Below are positions 38,998 through 48,294 of a stretch of DNA of 64,000 bases, in pieces. The notes beneath the pieces are model-generated. The model was not told where the DNA came from, made no database searches, and saw only the letters and a list, made by a program, of their open reading frames with translations. Source of the DNA: Marinimicrobium agarilyticum DSM 16975 (lineage in GTDB: Bacteria > Pseudomonadota > Gammaproteobacteria > Pseudomonadales > Cellvibrionaceae); NCBI RefSeq assembly GCF_000423345.1, contig NZ_KE384008.1, forward strand, positions 62,001-126,000. Reading direction: 5' to 3'. The translations under genes were made by a program, and so were the position numbers. How positions within the stretch are numbered: the stretch's first letter is position 1; every line of letters starts with the position of its first letter.

Positions 38998-39765
38998 ATG
39001 AAAAATTTTACAATAGTGCTTGCGTGTGTTGGTCTGGCTTGTGTCGTTTTGATGGCTTACCTCTATAACCAGAACGCTGAGGTAAAAAATGATGCATCGG
39101 AAAAACCAGCTGTCGTAGAGCGCACCGTATCGTCTAGTGCGGGTTATACGCGCGAGACTGATGATGGTTCAGGGCCGAGTTCGAACACTCATTCAGAACA
39201 AGCTGTTATTGAGAGCCAAGATGGCGCCGAGAGCAGCGAGGAAGCGCTCATTAAGGCAATGGAAAAGCAAGCTGCACTGAATGAGCAGCATGGCTATTTT
39301 GATGATATTGAGATAAAGACTTACGATGGCTATAGCGATGAAACGTTGCGCTCATTGGGTGATGGTGGAGACGTTAGAGCGTTGTTGAAGTTATCACACC
39401 GATATGCCCGACGTTTAGAGTTCGCCCAAGAAGCTGATGTATTAATGGAGGCCGCGGCCAGAGGTGCGACTTCCGCTTTGGTAACCAGAGCTATATCGAT
39501 ATCCTCTAGACTGAAGGCGGAGCTTTACGACGAGAAAGCTGCGAGGGAGGCGGTTTACGACGTGCTTGCTCTATGTGCCGTGTCTTCAAAAATGGGTAAT
39601 GATATAGGACATCGGGACTTTCTAAAGGGGGTTGTTGATGATACTAACTTCGTTTTCACAAAGGAGAACCAAGAGATTGTTGACCGCCGAGCCGAGTCTA
39701 TTTACGACTCCTTGAATAAAAAGAGACGTGAGCTCGGGCTAGATCCTTTTGAGGATGAATATTAA
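38998..39765 (+). CDS. unknown membrane-anchored or secreted protein, AT-rich
   Basis: 255 aa. An uncleaved anchor or signal peptide (FTIVLACVGLACVVLMAYL) is followed by a Ser/Glu-rich stretch (about 25-85) and a helical domain that starts near residue 110. The segment SLGDGGDVRALLKLSHRYARRLEFAQEADVLMEAAARGATSAL is spaced like one or two Sel1/TPR-type repeats. Codon use and base composition are clearly more AT-rich than in recO and the GH43 gene on either side, which suggests recent acquisition. I do not recognise the family. Confidence 0.65.
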   Translation: MKNFTIVLACVGLACVVLMAYLYNQNAEVKNDASEKPAVVERTVSSSAGYTRETDDGSGPSSNTHSEQAVIESQDGAESSEEALIKAMEKQAALNEQHGYFDDIEIKTYDGYSDETLRSLGDGGDVRALLKLSHRYARRLEFAQEADVLMEAAARGATSALVTRAISISSRLKAELYDEKAAREAVYDVLALCAVSSKMGNDIGHRDFLKGVVDDTNFVFTKENQEIVDRRAESIYDSLNKKRRELGLDPFEDEY

Positions 39766-39879
39766 ATTGGATTGAGGATTTTGGGGTTTTGTAGTGCATC
39801 GTGATAAAGATTGACTGGCTGTCTCCCGTTGGACCCCCTTCCATTGTTGTCGTAAAACTAGTCACGTTTGAGGCTCAGT

Positions 39880-39892
39880 ATTGTATTACAAT
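39880..39892. promoter_or_regulatory. palindromic operator candidate before the GH43-epimerase gene
   Basis: ATTGTA-T-TACAAT is a perfect 6-1-6 palindrome, 67 bp upstream of the start codon, in an AT-rich stretch that should hold the promoter. GntR- and LacI-type sugar repressors bind sites of this size. No regulator gene is adjacent, so this is only a candidate. Confidence 0.35.
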
Positions 39893-39959
39893 AGGGCCTT
39901 TCGTAGAATAACGGACTGAATACTACCCTTATAACGACAACGATCTGAAGGTACTGTTT

Positions 39960-42137
39960 ATGACAAGCATCACTCCACTGCGGCGCCTGTTCGCCGGGGG
40001 GCTGCTGGCAGTCTCCGCCCTGGGCCTGCTGGCCTGCTCCGAGACCGAAGAGAGCACCCCATCCGCCGAACCCCAAAGCGGCACCTCCCTTGCCGAATAT
40101 AACGTGCCCCTGGTGAAATACGGCGCTGACCCCTGGATTCACCGGACCGATGAGGGCCAGTATTACTTCATTTCCACCGCCCCGGAGTTTGACCGGATCG
40201 AGCTGCTCACCGCCGATACCCTCAATGGCCTGACCGATGCCGAGCCCAAGGTGATCTGGCAGCGTCCGGAAGAGGGCGAAATGGCCGGAAACGTCTGGGC
40301 CCCCGAGCTGCACCGCGTTGACGGTGTCTGGTACGTTCACGTAGCGCTGGGCGATGGCGATGCGCCGTTCCGGATGCGCATGCACGTGTTGGCCAATGAC
40401 AGCGAAGACCCCATGACCGGGGAGTGGACCCATGTCGGGCAGATTGAGACGCCCTGGGACAGCTTCGCACTGGATGCCACCACCTTTGAGCACAACGGCA
40501 CCCGCTACCTGATCTGGGCCCAGGGTGACCGGGAGCAGAAGTACAACTCCGCACTCTATATGGCGGAAATGGACGGCCCGGCCTCTATCACCGGCCCGGT
40601 CATCACGCTCTCCGAGCCCGAGCTGGACTGGGAGCGTGTCGGCCACGAAGTGAACGAGGGTGCCGCCGTGATCAAGCACGGAGACCGTATTTTCGTCACC
40701 TACTCGGCGGCCGCCACCGACCATAACTACGCCATGGGGCTGCTGTGGGCAGACGCCGACGCGGACCTGATGGACCCGGGCGTCTGGAAGAAATCACCGG
40801 AGCCAGTGTTCTCCTCCAACGCCGAGCTCAAACGCTTTGGTCCGGGCCACAACAGCTTCACCAAAGCGGAAGATGGCGAAACCGACCTGCTGGTTTACCA
40901 CACTCGCAACTACAAGGAGCTGAAAGGCTCGCCCTTGTCCGACCCCAACCGTCACGCCCGGGTGCGCGTGCTGGAGTGGGATGCGAACGGCTTCCCGGTA
41001 TTCCATGCGGACCGCGCCGACAACCACCACGTGGATGAAGAGCCAAGCACCGCGACGGCCGATGAAAACTACGGTCCGGCGTACCTGAACAAGCAGCCTT
41101 TCGGTGAGCTGCCTGACGGGCGCGAAGTGACCCTCTATACCCTGAACAACGGCGAGGGTATGGAAGTGAAGCTGATGAACTACGGCGGTGTTGTGACTCA
41201 TATCTTTACCCCAGACAGTGAAGGGGAAATGGGCAATGTGGTCCTCGGCTTCGATACTCTGAAAGACTATCTGGAGCAGAACCCCCCGTATTTCGGTGCG
41301 CTGATCGGCCGCTACGGTAACCGTATCGCCGAAGGCCGCTTTGAGCTGGATGGCACGGTCTACGAGCTGGACCAGAATGATGGTGAGAACCACCTGCACG
41401 GCGGCATTGTCGGCTTCGACAAAAAGCTGTGGGACGCGAAGTTCGTCTCCGATGAGCGCGGCCTGGCGGTCGAGCTGTTCCTGCTGAGTGAAGACGGTGA
41501 CCAGGGCTACCCCGGTAACCTGAAAGTCACTACCCGCTACGTGCTGACCGACGATAACGCGCTGCTGACGGACTTCCACGCGGTGACCGACAAGGCCACC
41601 CCGGTGAACCTGACTCAGCACACCTATTTCAACCTGTCCGGCGAGGGGTCTATTCTGGACCATGTGCTGGAGATCAACGCGGATCGCTATACGCCGGTAG
41701 ACAGCGGCCTGATTCCGACCGGTGAGCTGGCCCCGGTGGAAGGTACCCCGATGGACTTCACCGAACCCAAGCCGATCGGCGAGGATATCAACGCGGACTT
41801 TGCGCAACTGGAGCGTGTTGGTGGCGGTTATGATCACAACTATGTGCTGAACCGTGCTGACGCAGAGGGTCGCATCCTGGCCGCCCGTGCGGAGGATCCG
41901 GATACGGGCCGTGTGCTGGAGGTTCTGACGGAGGAGCCGGCCATTCAGTTTTATTCCGGTAACTTCCTGGATGGCTCGCTGACCGATGGTGAGCGGAAGT
42001 TCATCCTGCACGGTGGTTTCTGCCTGGAGCCGCAGCATTACCCGGATTCACCCAATCAGCCGGAATTCCCGAGCACGATTCTGGAGCCGGGTGAGGTGTA
42101 CGAAACGAGCATGAGCTTCCGGTTTAGCGTCAAGTAA
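39960..42137 (+). CDS. lipoprotein fusing GH43 glycosidase to aldose 1-epimerase
   Basis: 725 aa. Lipobox LLAC (C26) places it on the outer face of a membrane. Residues about 50-350 form a GH43 five-blade propeller with the three expected acids: D57 in YGADPWI (base), D172 in FALDATTF and E233 in VNEGAAVI (acid). Residues about 370-725 form a GalM-type mutarotase with GRYGNRIAEGRFELDG, the catalytic His in TQHTYFNLSG and Glu in CLEPQHYPDSPN. GH43 enzymes release arabinose or xylose; the epimerase would equilibrate the released anomer. A sodium:sugar symporter lies convergent at 42673. Substrate is inferred, not shown. Confidence 0.85.
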   Translation: MTSITPLRRLFAGGLLAVSALGLLACSETEESTPSAEPQSGTSLAEYNVPLVKYGADPWIHRTDEGQYYFISTAPEFDRIELLTADTLNGLTDAEPKVIWQRPEEGEMAGNVWAPELHRVDGVWYVHVALGDGDAPFRMRMHVLANDSEDPMTGEWTHVGQIETPWDSFALDATTFEHNGTRYLIWAQGDREQKYNSALYMAEMDGPASITGPVITLSEPELDWERVGHEVNEGAAVIKHGDRIFVTYSAAATDHNYAMGLLWADADADLMDPGVWKKSPEPVFSSNAELKRFGPGHNSFTKAEDGETDLLVYHTRNYKELKGSPLSDPNRHARVRVLEWDANGFPVFHADRADNHHVDEEPSTATADENYGPAYLNKQPFGELPDGREVTLYTLNNGEGMEVKLMNYGGVVTHIFTPDSEGEMGNVVLGFDTLKDYLEQNPPYFGALIGRYGNRIAEGRFELDGTVYELDQNDGENHLHGGIVGFDKKLWDAKFVSDERGLAVELFLLSEDGDQGYPGNLKVTTRYVLTDDNALLTDFHAVTDKATPVNLTQHTYFNLSGEGSILDHVLEINADRYTPVDSGLIPTGELAPVEGTPMDFTEPKPIGEDINADFAQLERVGGGYDHNYVLNRADAEGRILAARAEDPDTGRVLEVLTEEPAIQFYSGNFLDGSLTDGERKFILHGGFCLEPQHYPDSPNQPEFPSTILEPGEVYETSMSFRFSVK

Positions 42138-42163
42138 ACCAGAGCGCTTTTAAGCTCAACAAG

Positions 42164-42199
42164 AAAACCGCCCAAGGTTCTGCCTTGGGCGGTTTTTTT
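42164..42199. terminator. rho-independent terminator after the GH43-epimerase gene
   Basis: A long stem (AAAACCGCCCAAGG with CCTTGGGCGGTTTT, loop TTCTG) is followed by a T-run on the plus strand and by an A-rich flank on the other side. Confidence 0.93.
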
Positions 42200-42243
42200 A
42201 TGCGGGGCTGTTACTTCGCGGTGAGGTAAGGACGTGATTTGGG

Positions 42244-42416
42244 GTAGGGTGGCGTAAGTGAAGCGCCACCCACCAATAAGTGGACAAGCGCCCCCTGCCA
42301 TCCGAAATACTTGGCAATTGGCAGATGCGCTGGCGCTTATCTGCCCTACGGGAATTGTTTGTAAATCTCCTGAATGGGCAACGATGGTAGGTGGCGCTTC
42401 GCTTACGCTACCCTAC
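42244..42416. repeat. REP-like intergenic palindromes, two inverted copies
   Basis: A copy at 42244-42272 (GTAGGGTGGCG...CGCCACCCA) and a near-perfect inverted copy at 42387-42416 (GTAGGTGGCGC...GCTACCCTAC) flank a third hairpin (GCAGATGCGC...CTTATCTGC near 42322-42345). Each can fold on itself and the outer two can pair with each other. This is the organisation of REP/BIME elements mobilised by RAYT transposases. No RAYT gene is seen in the window. Confidence 0.7.
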
Positions 42417-42472
42417 TCAAATTCTTGACATACTAAACTATCTCTAGCGCGGTCTAATTCGGCACTGGCGGA

Positions 42473-42569
42473 GGGTATATATCTTGGGGCGAGACCGTGG
42501 AGCGGGGGACCCGCGATTCGAGCCTACAGGGACGTATTTACGGCGTGTCTCGCCCCAAGATATATACCC
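42473..42569. repeat. perfect 23-bp inverted repeat flanking a 51-bp core
   Basis: The arm 42473-42495 (GGGTATATATCTTGGGGCGA...) has its exact reverse complement at 42547-42569. The 51-bp core holds a small hairpin (GCGGG-GGA-CCCGC) and no ORF. It lies between two convergent genes and outside both of their terminators. It looks like a miniature mobile or structural element; the family is unknown to me. Confidence 0.75.
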
Positions 42570-42606
42570 GCAGCACTCCAATGCGTAGTCACCAACCGCT
42601 TCAAAC

Positions 42607-42638
42607 AAAAACGGCCCACCAAAAGGTGAGCCGTTTCG
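42607..42638 (-). terminator. terminator of the SGLT symporter gene
   Basis: On the minus strand a stem (ACGGCTCACC with GGTGGGCCGT, loop TTTT) is followed by TTTTGTTT, directly after the symporter stop codon. Confidence 0.85.
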
Positions 42639-42672
42639 TTGTTTCTTGGCGGCATCCTTGCCGAACTACCGG

Positions 42673-44304
42673 TTACCAGAACCTGACATAGATGAACGCG
42701 GTAATCCCGAAGATAATCAGCGTGTGGATGATATCCCACTTATCGATACCGTCGCGGATCTCCTTGCGCTGCTCTTTGCTGATTGAACCATAAGTCAAAC
42801 CGGCCACCTGCTCATCGCTGGCCTGCTTGGTGAAGAAGCTCACGCCAATCACCAGCAGTGTGATAAAGATGAACAGAATCGAGCAGAAGTACAACCAGTT
42901 CAGCTCAACCATGCCCAACCAGATACTGCCTTCGGGCAGACTGTCCTCGAAAATGGTCAATACCAGACGGGTCATACCGATCACAAAGCCGGCTACCAGA
43001 CCGGTGAAACCGGCGGTTGGGGTAATGCGGCGGAAGAACACACCCAGCAGGAAGACCGCGGCGATGCCCGGGGCAATCAGGGACTGCACCAACTGCAGGT
43101 ATTCGTACAGTACATCGGCAATCAACTGCATCACCGGAATCCAGAGAATGCCCAGCGCCACGACCGCGACGGTAGCGTAGCGACCGACTTTCACCAGGTG
43201 GTTTTCGCTCGATTCAGGCTTGTACTTCTTGTAGAAGTCGATGGTGAACAGGGTGGCCGAGGAGTTGAACAGTGAAGCCAGAGAACTCATCAGGGCGGCA
43301 ATCAGACCACCGATCACGATGCCCTTGATGCCTGAGGGCAGCAGTTCAGTCACCAGCGTGGCGAACGCCTGGTCCGCGCTGGCCAGGTTGATCTGGCCCT
43401 GCTCGTGCAGTGCGTAGGCGATCATGCCCGGGAACAGGAAGATGAACACCGGCAGCAACTTCAGGTAACCGGCGAAGATGGTACCGCGACGGGCGGCCTG
43501 GATGCCTTTGGCGGTCAGAACCCGCTGCACGATGTACTGGTCGGTACACCAGTACCAGAAACCGATGATGATGGAACCGCCGATCACGCCCAGCCAGGGG
43601 AACTGTGGGTCATCCAGCGGCCGGATCAGGTCCATGCGCGCGCCGTTGATGCGTTCGAGCTCGGCCATGCCGCCGACTTTGTCCATACCCACAAACAGAA
43701 TCACCAGCGAACCGAGGATCAGGATGGGGGTTTGAATCACCGACGTGACCAGAATCGCCTTCATGCCGCCGGCCACGGTATACAGGCCGGTGACCAGCAC
43801 CAGACTCATGGCGGCGATCCAGAAGAAGTCGATGCCCCAGATAGAGTCGATCCCCAGAACGGTTTTCAGCACCACGCCACCGGCGTAGACCGTTACCGAG
43901 ACTTTGGTCAGAACGTAACTGACCAGGGAGATGAACGAGAGAAAAGTGCGCGAGCTGCTGGAGTAACGGCGTTCGAGGAACTCCGGCATGGTGTAGACCT
44001 TGGCGCTCCAGTAGAAAGGCGCGAACACCCAGCCGAGGATAATGATAATCCAGGACTGCAGCTCCCAGTGCGCCATGGCCATGCCGGTTTCGGCACCGGC
44101 GCCGGAGAGGCCCACCAGGTGCTCGGAGCCGATATTGGACGCGAAGATTGAGGAACCGATGACCAGCCAACCCGCGTTGCGGCCCGCCAGGAAGTAATCG
44201 GTCGTGTCTTTTTCCTTCTCCATGAAGGACCAGACCACCACCCCGAGGAGTACCAGGAAGAACAGGCCGAGCACGGCCCAGTCCAGACCACTGAATGGAA
44301 TCAT
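42673..44304 (-). CDS. SGLT-type sodium:sugar symporter
   Basis: 543 aa from the ATG at 44304, which has AGGGTGG at a good distance; a GTG four codons upstream overlaps that RBS and is less likely. SSS family, about 14 membrane helices. TTDYFLAGRNAGWLVIGSSIFASNIGSEHLVGLSGAGAETG, FYWSAKVYTMPEFLERRYS and GGMKAILVTSVIQTPILILG place it with bacterial SGLT-like galactose/glucose/xylose transporters. Together with the convergent GH43-epimerase it suggests hemicellulose sugar uptake; the sugar is not determined. Confidence 0.88.
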   Translation of the reverse strand: MIPFSGLDWAVLGLFFLVLLGVVVWSFMEKEKDTTDYFLAGRNAGWLVIGSSIFASNIGSEHLVGLSGAGAETGMAMAHWELQSWIIIILGWVFAPFYWSAKVYTMPEFLERRYSSSSRTFLSFISLVSYVLTKVSVTVYAGGVVLKTVLGIDSIWGIDFFWIAAMSLVLVTGLYTVAGGMKAILVTSVIQTPILILGSLVILFVGMDKVGGMAELERINGARMDLIRPLDDPQFPWLGVIGGSIIIGFWYWCTDQYIVQRVLTAKGIQAARRGTIFAGYLKLLPVFIFLFPGMIAYALHEQGQINLASADQAFATLVTELLPSGIKGIVIGGLIAALMSSLASLFNSSATLFTIDFYKKYKPESSENHLVKVGRYATVAVVALGILWIPVMQLIADVLYEYLQLVQSLIAPGIAAVFLLGVFFRRITPTAGFTGLVAGFVIGMTRLVLTIFEDSLPEGSIWLGMVELNWLYFCSILFIFITLLVIGVSFFTKQASDEQVAGLTYGSISKEQRKEIRDGIDKWDIIHTLIIFGITAFIYVRFW

Positions 44305-44345
44305 CGTTTCTACCACCCTGTTATGGCTATATTAGCGTTATAGGT

Positions 44346-44370
44346 AAAAAAACGACCCCTTAAAAGGGGC
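44346..44370 (-). terminator. terminator of the barA/gacS gene
   Basis: Minus strand: CCCCTT-TT-AAGGGG followed by TCG and seven T. It lies between the barA stop and the symporter start, so the two same-strand genes are separate transcripts. Confidence 0.85.
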
Positions 44371-44442
44371 CTGCTTATTAAAGTATTATCATAACATTCA
44401 TAAGGCCATCGTGAGAATCACTTCCCGTCAAATGAGCGGTTT

Positions 44443-47247
44443 TCACCGCTCAACCTGAAACAGGGCGCTGATATCCCGCGCGTAACCCCATTTCAGGACC
44501 TCGTCCACCTCGTTGTTCAAGGCGGTGATCGGGCTGGCCACCTGATCATACTGGCGGGCCTGGAGTATTTTGTCCAACAACCCGCTGATGCGCTTGAGTC
44601 GGGGCACCCCGCAGTAGCAGCAACTGCCGTAGAGCCGGTGCACCAACTCCTCCAGCTGTTGATAGTCCTTCTGCTCGAAGGCCGCGTTGATCTCGTCCCG
44701 TTCACCGCCGAGGTTGGTCAGCAGCATTTCCAGCATGTCCCGCGCCAGCGCCGGCTTGTTGTTGGCCAGTTTCAGGCTGAGCGGAATGTCCACCGGGCCG
44801 GGTTGCTCGTCCTCTTCCAGCTCAATGGCCGGGAGCCGCGGCTGGGTGGGCGTGGTGGAAGCCATTCCACCTTCCACCGCCTTGCGCCCGCTGAGATGAA
44901 CCCAGCGGTTGACGATGTGGGCCAGTTGGGCCTCGCTCACCGGCTTGCTGACGCAGTCGTCCATGCCGGCGATCAGAAGCTCCGCTTTCTGCTCGGTCAT
45001 GGTGTGGGCAGTCAGAGCGATAATGGGCGTGCGCCGCCCCGGATGCTCGGTGCGCAGCCGCTTGGTGGTCTCAATGCCGTCCATACCGGGCATCTGGATG
45101 TCCATGAAAATCAGGTCGAAATTCTGCTCCCGGCACAGGGTGAGCGCCTCCTGGCCGTTGTTGGCCTGAATCACATCGGTGTTCAGGCCGCGCAGCAGCT
45201 CGCTCGCCAGCTGCAGGTTGGCCGGGTTGTCATCCACCACCAGAATACGCGCCGCCGGCGGCTCCTCTGGGGAACGGGGGGCATCCTCCTGGCCTGTTCC
45301 CGAGGAAAGGGGAATGTCCATCTGGCGAGCCAGGGTTTCCAGCAGGGTTTCGTAGGTGATGGGTTTATTCACGAAGGTGGTGCTGCAGCTCTCTACCCCC
45401 TGGCGGAACAGTCGCTGGTGGGCCGGAGTGCAACAGGCGACCAGAGCGCAGTCAAACTCCGCCCGTACCTGTTGAGTAAGATTCTCAAGCAGGGCGGGCT
45501 GCAGAGTCTGCTCGCTCGGGGAAATGTCCAGCAGCAGAAGGCGGAAACGCTGGTCCCGCTCGCGGGCCTTGCGCAGGTGCGGGAAGATGTCGTGCACCTT
45601 GTTGATGGTTTCCGTATCCGCCTGCCACTGGTGCACCAGTTCCTGGAGCTGGTGGCAGGAGGGTGGGTTGTCACCGCAAATCAGCACGCGCTCGCCCAGC
45701 AGGAAGCGCTCGGCCGGGGTCTCCGGGCGGCTCTTGTCAATGCCCAGGCGGGCGGTGAACCAGAAGCGAGCGCCTTGCTCCGGCTGGCTTTCCACACCGA
45801 TTTCGCCGCCCATGCGCTCCACCAGCCCTTTGCAGATGACCAGCCCCAGACCGGTGCCGCCATACTCGCGGGAGCTGGAAGTATCCGCCTGATTGAAGGC
45901 ACTGAACAATCGTTCCTTCTGCTCGGGCGTTAGGCCGATGCCGTTGTCGCTTACGCTGATCTTCACGGTGACCTGGGTTTCCTGGCGGTTGATCAGGGCG
46001 GCGTGCACCACAATGTTGCCCTGTTGGCTGAACTTGATGGCATTGCTCACCAGGTTGGTCAGCACCTGCTTGAACCGCAGGGGGTCGCCCAGCAAGTGCA
46101 GGGGCAGGTTGCCGTCGATCAGGGTAATCAGCTGCAGATTCTTTTCGTGGGCATCGGGCCCGAGGATGTGGGCGGACTCCTCAACCACCTTGCGAAGCGG
46201 CAGGGGCACATAGTCCAGGGTCAGCTTGCCGGATTCGATTTTGGAGAAGTCCAGAATATCGTTGATCACCGTCAGCAGGTTCTGGGAGGAGTCCCGAATG
46301 GTTTCCAGGTACTCTTTCTGCTGCTCGTCGAGCTTGGTTTTCAGGGCCAGGTTGGTAAAGCCCAGAATGCCGTTGAGCGGGGTGCGAATCTCGTGGCTGG
46401 TGTTGGCCAGGAACTCGGACTTGATGCGGCTCGCTTCCAGGGCCTCTTTGCGGGCCATGTTCAGCTCGATGTTCTGAATCTCAATGGTTTCCAGCGTCTC
46501 GCGCAAATCCTCGGTGGACTGGTCAATATGCACCTGCATATCCCGGTGCGCCTGCTCCAGGGATTCGGCGGTATCGTTCACTGCCCGGGCCAGCTCGTTC
46601 AGTTCCTTGCTTTCCAGCTCGGGCAGGCGCCGGTCCATCTGGCCGCGAGCCATTCCCTGAATCGTGGTCCGGATCTGTTCGATCGGGCGGGTCAAGCGCT
46701 TGTAGAGCCGGGTGGCAAACCAGGTACACAGGCCCAGGCACATCAGCGTCAGGATCAGCGTGATCAGAATGGTCTGGTAGCGCAGCACCACGAAGGGGGC
46801 GGCCAGCAGCTCCACCTCGATCCAACCCGGAGAGGGTTCTCCCTCATTCCGGGGCGGTATAGGATGAGCGAAGCGGATGGACTTTAGGGTATTTCGCTGC
46901 TGGGGCTGAGTGAGATCGACCGGCTCGGGGTTGGTTAACGGCATCATACGGGGGCCGCTGTGTACCACCGTGTCGTTCTCCCGCAGGTGCAGCTCCACCG
47001 CCCGGATGTAGGGCTCCTCGAGCGAGGCGTCGATAATCGAGCGTAACAGGTCGGGGTCGTTCCGGTTCAGAGTCTCGCGGCTGAGCTCAGCCAGCTTCTC
47101 GCTCAAGGCGCCGCCGCGGTGGCTGACGAACTTGTTCAACTGGTTCAGGTACAAGTGCGTCAGGGTGGCGGCGAGAATGAGGGTAACCCCCAGGGCGGGG
47201 AATAATACCAGTCGCCAGATCTGGGCTTTCAGGTCGGTCAATCTCAT
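44443..47247 (-). CDS. barA: BarA/GacS-type tripartite hybrid sensor kinase
   Basis: 934 aa. Two membrane helices (about 11-32 and 158-178) bracket a periplasmic sensor; HAMP follows. HisKA has H285 in [18 protein letters not shown], then HATPase ([38 protein letters not shown]). A first, degenerate receiver (about 520-640) precedes a normal receiver ([38 protein letters not shown]) and an Hpt domain with [16 protein letters not shown], the sequence typical of GacS. It controls CsrA-titrating small RNAs through GacA. Divergent from cysM, as in Pseudomonas. Confidence 0.92.
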   Translation of the reverse strand: MRLTDLKAQIWRLVLFPALGVTLILAATLTHLYLNQLNKFVSHRGGALSEKLAELSRETLNRNDPDLLRSIIDASLEEPYIRAVELHLRENDTVVHSGPRMMPLTNPEPVDLTQPQQRNTLKSIRFAHPIPPRNEGEPSPGWIEVELLAAPFVVLRYQTILITLILTLMCLGLCTWFATRLYKRLTRPIEQIRTTIQGMARGQMDRRLPELESKELNELARAVNDTAESLEQAHRDMQVHIDQSTEDLRETLETIEIQNIELNMARKEALEASRIKSEFLANTSHEIRTPLNGILGFTNLALKTKLDEQQKEYLETIRDSSQNLLTVINDILDFSKIESGKLTLDYVPLPLRKVVEESAHILGPDAHEKNLQLITLIDGNLPLHLLGDPLRFKQVLTNLVSNAIKFSQQGNIVVHAALINRQETQVTVKISVSDNGIGLTPEQKERLFSAFNQADTSSSREYGGTGLGLVICKGLVERMGGEIGVESQPEQGARFWFTARLGIDKSRPETPAERFLLGERVLICGDNPPSCHQLQELVHQWQADTETINKVHDIFPHLRKARERDQRFRLLLLDISPSEQTLQPALLENLTQQVRAEFDCALVACCTPAHQRLFRQGVESCSTTFVNKPITYETLLETLARQMDIPLSSGTGQEDAPRSPEEPPAARILVVDDNPANLQLASELLRGLNTDVIQANNGQEALTLCREQNFDLIFMDIQMPGMDGIETTKRLRTEHPGRRTPIIALTAHTMTEQKAELLIAGMDDCVSKPVSEAQLAHIVNRWVHLSGRKAVEGGMASTTPTQPRLPAIELEEDEQPGPVDIPLSLKLANNKPALARDMLEMLLTNLGGERDEINAAFEQKDYQQLEELVHRLYGSCCYCGVPRLKRISGLLDKILQARQYDQVASPITALNNEVDEVLKWGYARDISALFQVER

Positions 47248-47394
47248 GGTGTGGTTTTTGTCGTGTCCGTTCCATCTGCGGGCTCGCCGCGGGCTGGTTT
47301 CACCATAGCATATTCGGCGGTAGAATAGCGGCCTTTCAGGGGGCAGTGAAGGTGTTCACCGCCTCCCCCCATCGATAGTAACGGCAGTGTGATT

Positions 47395-48294
47395 ATGGCC
47401 CCCTCACGTTTTCCCACGATTGAATCCTACGTCGGCAATACCCCCCTGGTGCGCTTGCAGCGGCTACCGGGCGAGACCAGCAACCAGATTCTGGTGAAAC
47501 TCGAGGGTAACAACCCGGCCGGCTCGGTCAAGGACCGGCCCGCGCTGTGGATGATTCAGCAGGCCGAAGCCAAGGGGCTGATTAAGCCCGGGGATACGCT
47601 GGTCGAAGCCACCAGCGGCAATACCGGCATCGCCCTGGCCATGGTCGCGGCGATCAAGGGTTACAACATGACTCTGATCATGCCCGCCAACGCCACTCAG
47701 GAGCGCAAGGACGCCATGACTGCCTACGGCGCCGAGCTGATACTGGTGACCGAGGAAGAGGGCATGGAAGGCGCCCGCGACCTGGCCCTGAAAATGCAGG
47801 CCGACGGCAAGGGGCGGGTGCTGGACCAGTTCGGCAACCAGTCCAACCCTACGGCCCACTATGAAACCACCGGGCCGGAAATCTGGCGTGAGACGGACGG
47901 GCGGATTACCCACTTCATCAGCTCCATGGGCACTACTGGCACCATCATGGGCTGCTCGCGCTATTTCAAAGAGCAGAACCCGGAGATTGAAATCATCGGG
48001 CTGCAGCCGGAGGAGGGCGCCAGCATACCGGGCATCCGGCGCTGGCCCGAGGCCTACCTGCCCAAGATTTACGACGCCGCCCGGGTGGACCGGATCGTCA
48101 ATATGCCCCAGACACTCGCCGAGGAGACCATGCGCGCCCTGGCCCGGGAGGAGGGCATCTTTGCCGGGGTTTCTTCCGGTGGCTCTGTGGCGGCGGCCCT
48201 GGCGTTGAGCCGGGAAGTGAGCAATGCGGTGATCGTGGCCATTGTCTGCGACCGGGGTGACCGCTACCTCTCCTCGGGCGTATTCCGCGCGTGA
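47395..48294 (+). CDS. cysM: CysM, cysteine synthase B
   Basis: 299 aa from the ATG at 47395 (a GTG two codons upstream is possible). PLP enzyme making cysteine from O-acetylserine or the S-sulfo form with thiosulfate. The PLP lysine lies in GNNPAGSVKDRPALWM, and EATSGNTGIALAMV and SSGGSVAAAL form the phosphate and substrate loops. The stop overlaps the rlmD start in a GTGA junction. Confidence 0.95.
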   Translation: MAPSRFPTIESYVGNTPLVRLQRLPGETSNQILVKLEGNNPAGSVKDRPALWMIQQAEAKGLIKPGDTLVEATSGNTGIALAMVAAIKGYNMTLIMPANATQERKDAMTAYGAELILVTEEEGMEGARDLALKMQADGKGRVLDQFGNQSNPTAHYETTGPEIWRETDGRITHFISSMGTTGTIMGCSRYFKEQNPEIEIIGLQPEEGASIPGIRRWPEAYLPKIYDAARVDRIVNMPQTLAEETMRALAREEGIFAGVSSGGSVAAALALSREVSNAVIVAIVCDRGDRYLSSGVFRA

